Assembly (NCBI RefSeq): GCF_018687715.1
Contig: NC_056764.1
Span: forward strand, 1,552,501-1,616,500
Direction: 5' to 3'
DNA: 64,000 nucleotides
Source: Carya illinoinensis
Lineage: Eukaryota > Streptophyta > Magnoliopsida > Fagales > Juglandaceae
Shown here in pieces: positions 59,981-64,000 of the stretch. Under the pieces are notes generated by a model. It worked only from the letters and a program-made list of their open reading frames with translations, searched no databases and was not told the DNA's origin. The translations under genes and the position numbers were made by a program. Every line of letters starts with the position of its first letter. Position 1 is the stretch's first letter.

Positions 59981-60113
59981 ATTATATAAAAATAAATTTA
60001 TAAATTAATATAATTTGATATAATATATTAAATTATAAAATTATTTTTAATATAAAATAGATCTAACGCATTACGTGAATTTATATCAATTTATAAATTT
60101 ATTTTTATATAAT
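59981..60113. mobile_element. MITE with perfect 26-bp inverted repeats
   Basis: Both ends read ATTATATAAAAATAAATTTA then TAAATT in inverted orientation. The interior (TTAAATTATAAAATTATTTT then AATATAAAATAGATCTAACG) resembles 59440-59540 and 53690-53790, which are diverged or truncated family members. Confidence 0.7.
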
Positions 60114-60389
60114 TTTTTTTTATATATGTATCAGTTTTCATATATATATATATATATATATTATTGGTTGTAATTTTGAAGGGGCAGACTTATGGATCAA
60201 GTATCATTTTAATAATATTAGATAGCCGCCCAATATATACTGCACATGCCCTTAGTCATGTATTTGAGAATTTTATTTTTATGTTTTTAACATTTTTAAC
60301 CATTAAAAAAAAATCATAACTTCGTTAATAACCACTTCCTCAATTATTAAAAAATATATATAAAATATTCAGAACCACGTATCATTTTT

Positions 60390-60427
<38 letters not shown>

Positions 60428-62564
60428 GTATGAGATGGTTAAGAAACACGTCTTGCTTTCATACCATCATTGCCACGTAGACAAGGATAAGGTTTGGTAA
60501 TCTCGATGAATAAATTTATGAAACGCCCAACGATTACCTTATCCGAAAGATAACAAGAAGGAAGAGAGAGGAAATTAGTCCCCCGATCAGCTAGCTGAGG
60601 TTGGCTATTATATATAATTGTTGCAGAGGTTGGCTTTTAAAATTAATTTATAAGTTCACATCATAAGAGATAAGGCTGGCAATGCCCGCATTGTTTCGCC
60701 GTTAAAAAAGGATGGCAAGTTCATATGATGAGTATCCGTATAATTGTCCTATTGCGACGCTTCTTTTTTCCATTGCGGCGATATGTTGTCGTTGTAACAT
60801 ATTGTTATGCTTTCAGTTCCAATTGTTTATGAATTGCGACCAATTGTGTACACTTGCCGCAAACGAGGGTTCCGTCTTTAACTGACGGACGGGTGATGTT
60901 GGTTTACTCTCCAAATGTGCTTGATCTAAAAGGTCAAACGAAATGCATACACACAAATTCATTAGTGATATACTTTAAATATTTAAAATAAATAAATAAA
61001 ATGCACTAACTATTAAGAGCACTTTTGAGGGCACATTTGGAAGGCAACCTTAATTGAATTGCAAATTATGAGGCTCATCTTATCACTCGTAATTTTTTTA
61101 TTTTTTATTTTAACTAATAATTAGAGAGAAAATTAAAATATAATTTAAGAACAATACCATGCATACTTGATAAAATAGAAAGAAAATAAAAGATCAGATG
61201 AAAGTGATGAATATCTAGTGATTATAAGAGAGATCAGTCCAGTCATGAATGCATGCAATATCCTCCATCGGACTTAATACGGAGATAATTAGTCATAAAT
61301 AATAAGATTAATCCACATTATTTGGCAAAGAAAAAAATAATAATAAATAATAATTTTATTTTAATATTAATAAGTTAAATGTTTTTTAAAGTTTAAACCC
61401 GTATATAATTAAGAGTATAGCTATACGTACATATAATTTTACCCATAATATTATACGTATTGAATAGTAATCTCATTTTATTAATATATTTTTAATTTAA
61501 ATTTTAAATTCTTCATTAACACATCAACATCCGTAATTTTAATTTTACAAGTGTAGACAGTATTTTTCTTGACTAATTGAGCTTGGTAAGCATCGTCCAT
61601 TTTCCTTGAAATTATGTGGAAGCTAACCCGAATTTCTGTTCATGAAAGGGTACCAAAGTTCTCAATGAGGAAAATATTCAAACGCAAAGCAGATCAACCA
61701 CTTAGGTTAATTTCCTAGCTAGCTACTTCAATCACATATCATGAGATCAGTCAAGCCGGCTTCATCGTGCTCGAGCCTGACTGATCTAGTCTGTTTTGTT
61801 TTTTTTCTTTTTCTTTTTTCAAGTCAATTAGAATTGACCAAAAAAATTAGAGAAAAAATAGGGTTTGATACCATCCATCCATAGCATGGTAGGTGGTGAT
61901 GGGCGGGCAATGTTCTTCCCTAGGTAAGCCTGTGAGAAATTTACACAAACAATTGGGGTATGGAAGTTTCCATGGAAATGCCCCCCCTCTTTTTTTTTTT
62001 CTTTTTTGTCTGTACGTTTTTAACTAATTTTCACGTGTGTGCTTTTTTAGTTATGGAAAGAATCATTTTTTTTTTTCCAAACCCCCCTTCCCTTCAATAA
62101 TTAAAGAAATGAAATTTAAAAAATGGGCAAAGATTCCTTGCATTTTTTAATGGTGGAAAATGACTAATTTCTCATATTTTGTTGATTAAGTTTGTTGACA
62201 ACAACTATAGATCATGTAAAAAAGACAAGAGTTGACGTTGGAATTGAAGCTTAGGGAATTATATATATACTAGTAGAATTAAAACGTCCAAGGGACGTTT
62301 GCCTAGTGGAGGCAGATTATAAATGTAAAATTTTTCCATGAAAGTAAATAATAGTATAAAAGAAAAATACAGCAATTGTATTAAAACAACTGTATGTCTG
62401 AGAAATTGGAACATAACAAGTTGTCTTCTACAACAATAATAGATTGTGGCACCCAAAGATATAGACCATAGTTGAAAGTCTGATGTACAACCTTCACTGT
62501 TAAATCAACACAAAATGATAAAAAAATATATATATGAGTCCTTTGATGTTTTTACTCTGATCCA

Positions 62565-64000
62565 TCATTTTGTGTTATCCTGTACAGCATCAATAGAGAC
62601 GATATTGAAATTCTTGAACTGCTTTTGGTTGAGTCGATCGAGGTCTGCAAGAAGTTCAATCTTCCACTCTTTCTGTGAAACTTGTGCCACAAGATTTTCT
62701 ATATATGACAAATGTTCCTGCAAAGGGAATTTTTAATTATAATTGCATAATTAATAAAAATTTAAATAACTTATATGCTGAAAATTTATGTCTTCTAAAT
62801 TAATACAAATTTTTGAATGCAATGTTTTTAATTAAATTACTATGCATGTTATAAATAAAAATAAAATTGACATAATAGACAAGTATATAAAAATCAATTT
62901 CAACGATTTTTGTTATAATTTACTTTTAAAAGTTTTTTTAATATAAACCTCAATGTATTTATAGATAATGTATTAAATATGTTAAAAATTTTGAGATAGA
63001 TTTTTTTACTCGCAACAATAAAGCGAATGGAAAATAAGAAGATGTACATCTCTAGTATGATTCATAAGCTCAACTGCTGAACAACCGAATGCTTCTTCTA
63101 CAACTTCACCAAACATAACAGCAGATAGTCTTCCTGTATTATCGTCGAGTTCAACATATGCTCGGCAACTATAAATTTGTTAGAAATATCATTTTAAGTT
63201 AAAATCAATAAAAACTATACATTAAATCTATTACATAAATTATCAAATAAAAGATTTGAAAGATACATACCGTGGTTGGGAAATGCTTTCGTGTTTGCAA
63301 TGGTAACAAGGGAATGTATCATTGTAATCATATCCAGTTCCTTTATTACAGCCAATACATGATATGTAAAAAAATATCTGGCGCAAATCAACCACAATTA
63401 TCTTCGCCTTTATCCAAAATTTTGTTTTCTGCATCAAATTAGTTAGAGACAATTTTTTAGAAGAATTGATTGTATAAATATTTGAATCTGTTACTAAGAA
63501 TAGGATTTTACCGCCATGGGTTGCAAACTTTTGATGAATTCAGCAACATCACAATTCTTGATTATTTCCCGAATGCCAACAGAAGATAGAGATGCAGATG
63601 GGTGTGTCAAGTTTTTTGCAATAATACTCTTGAGTAATAAATTATTAATCGCTGCCCTTAAAATTCATAAAAACAAATACAAAATAAGAAATAAAAATAT
63701 GAAAATTTCAATATTCAAATTGTATGAAACAAATAATGACTTATTTGTAATGATTACCACTATTGCAATGAAGTTGTCTCAGGAATAACAGGATTGATCA
63801 TAAATTTACTTTTCGGACGTGATGATAGAGATAATCCTTCATTAGAAATAGGCATCATAATTAATGCAAGCATATACAATGTAAAAGAAAATATAAGATT
63901 GTTAATTATTAAAAATACCATTATAAGAACCAACTCTTATTTTGGTTCCAAGTATAATTGGCTTTGTCTCAATCATTTCCGAGATTTTTTTGCATTCATC
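62565..64000 (-). CDS. RPA70-like single-stranded DNA-binding protein, 3' part, runs off edge
   Basis: Minus-strand exons, by frame and GT-AG: from beyond 64000 to 63919, 63836-63759, about 63664-63514, 63428-63271, 63168-63048, and 62717-62565 (stop 62565-62567). The exon 63428-63271 encodes FWIKAKIIVVDLRQIFFYIS then CIGCNKGTGYDYND and CYHCKHES, a four-Cys zinc ribbon inside the C-terminal OB fold of replication protein A large subunit. The next exon gives AYVELDDNTGRLSAVMFGEV, and the last gives EWKIELLADLDRLNQK. RPA coats single-stranded DNA in replication and repair; many plant RPA1-like paralogues are uncharacterised. Exon 63836-63759 has an in-frame TAG at 63760-63762 if read from its neighbour, so the copy may be damaged or that exon misjoined. 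Confidence 0.7.

Larger units (their letters stand above)
57600..62564. other. AT-rich spacer with repeats, no gene
   Basis: No coding exon recognised. It contains a tandem repeat (58333-58505), a 133-bp MITE (59981-60113) with a diverged relative at about 59415-59575, and TA microsatellites at about 59947-59966, 60140-60162 and 60394-60424. Confidence 0.55.

Noticed and set aside
62565..64000. Helitron-encoded RPA as source of the RPA70-like exons
   Set aside because: The exons are spliced and no Helitron end (CTRR hairpin) or Rep/helicase sequence is visible; a host RPA1-like paralogue is simpler.
1..64000. tRNA, rRNA or CRISPR features
   Set aside because: The only tRNA-related signal is the retrotransposon primer-binding site; no cloverleaf, rRNA segment or spaced direct-repeat array was found.

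Overview
This is nuclear DNA of a flowering plant: AT-rich intergenic sequence, genes with GT-AG introns, plant-specific families (cytosolic sulfotransferase, ATL RING-H2, GID1-type carboxylesterase, plant annexin) and many transposons. A woody eudicot, perhaps Fagales, is my impression only; nothing here proves it.

Layout. 1-1216 has no gene. 1217-13794 is a nested retrotransposon block: a solo LTR (1222-3866 plus 13053-13789, TSD ATTCT) split by a complete element of the same family in the opposite orientation (3867-13047, TSD GTATG). The inner element has only a 2.4 kb interior, with a PBS, a gag-like remnant, a PPT and an opposite-strand 142-codon ORF that has its own TATA box and poly(A) signal. 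14728-15175 is a decayed LINE-type DUF4283 ORF. 16828-29030 holds two intact sulfotransferase genes and a 3' fragment of a third, made by local duplication, with a 2.2 kb hAT-type element (24782-26964) between them that carries a glucose-6-phosphate 1-epimerase gene fragment. 29952-34639 is a 4.7 kb Pack-MULE-like element with a 9-bp TSD that carries pieces of two host genes: a ROP/RAC GTPase on the plus strand and a TM9SF (EMP70) gene on the minus strand. 35383-42047 is a minus-strand multi-exon gene for a tandem-BRCT protein, with an in-frame TAA in one exon and no convincing first coding exon. 45672-47372 is an intact six-exon annexin. 48048-49816 is a pseudogene of an MPH1-like thylakoid protein with at least four lesions. 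50640-51188 is an intact ATL-type RING-H2 gene. 56458-57468 is an intact carboxylesterase. 62565-64000 is the 3' part of a minus-strand RPA70-like gene that runs off the right edge. The remaining spacers hold MITEs, microsatellites and short tandem duplications.

The host genes form no pathway or operon. The main story is genome dynamics: local duplication of the sulfotransferases, gene decay (MPH1-like, possibly BRCT and RPA-like), and two different DNA-transposon types that each captured host exons. Exon limits were set by eye from splice dinucleotides, reading-frame continuity and family resemblance, without transcript data.
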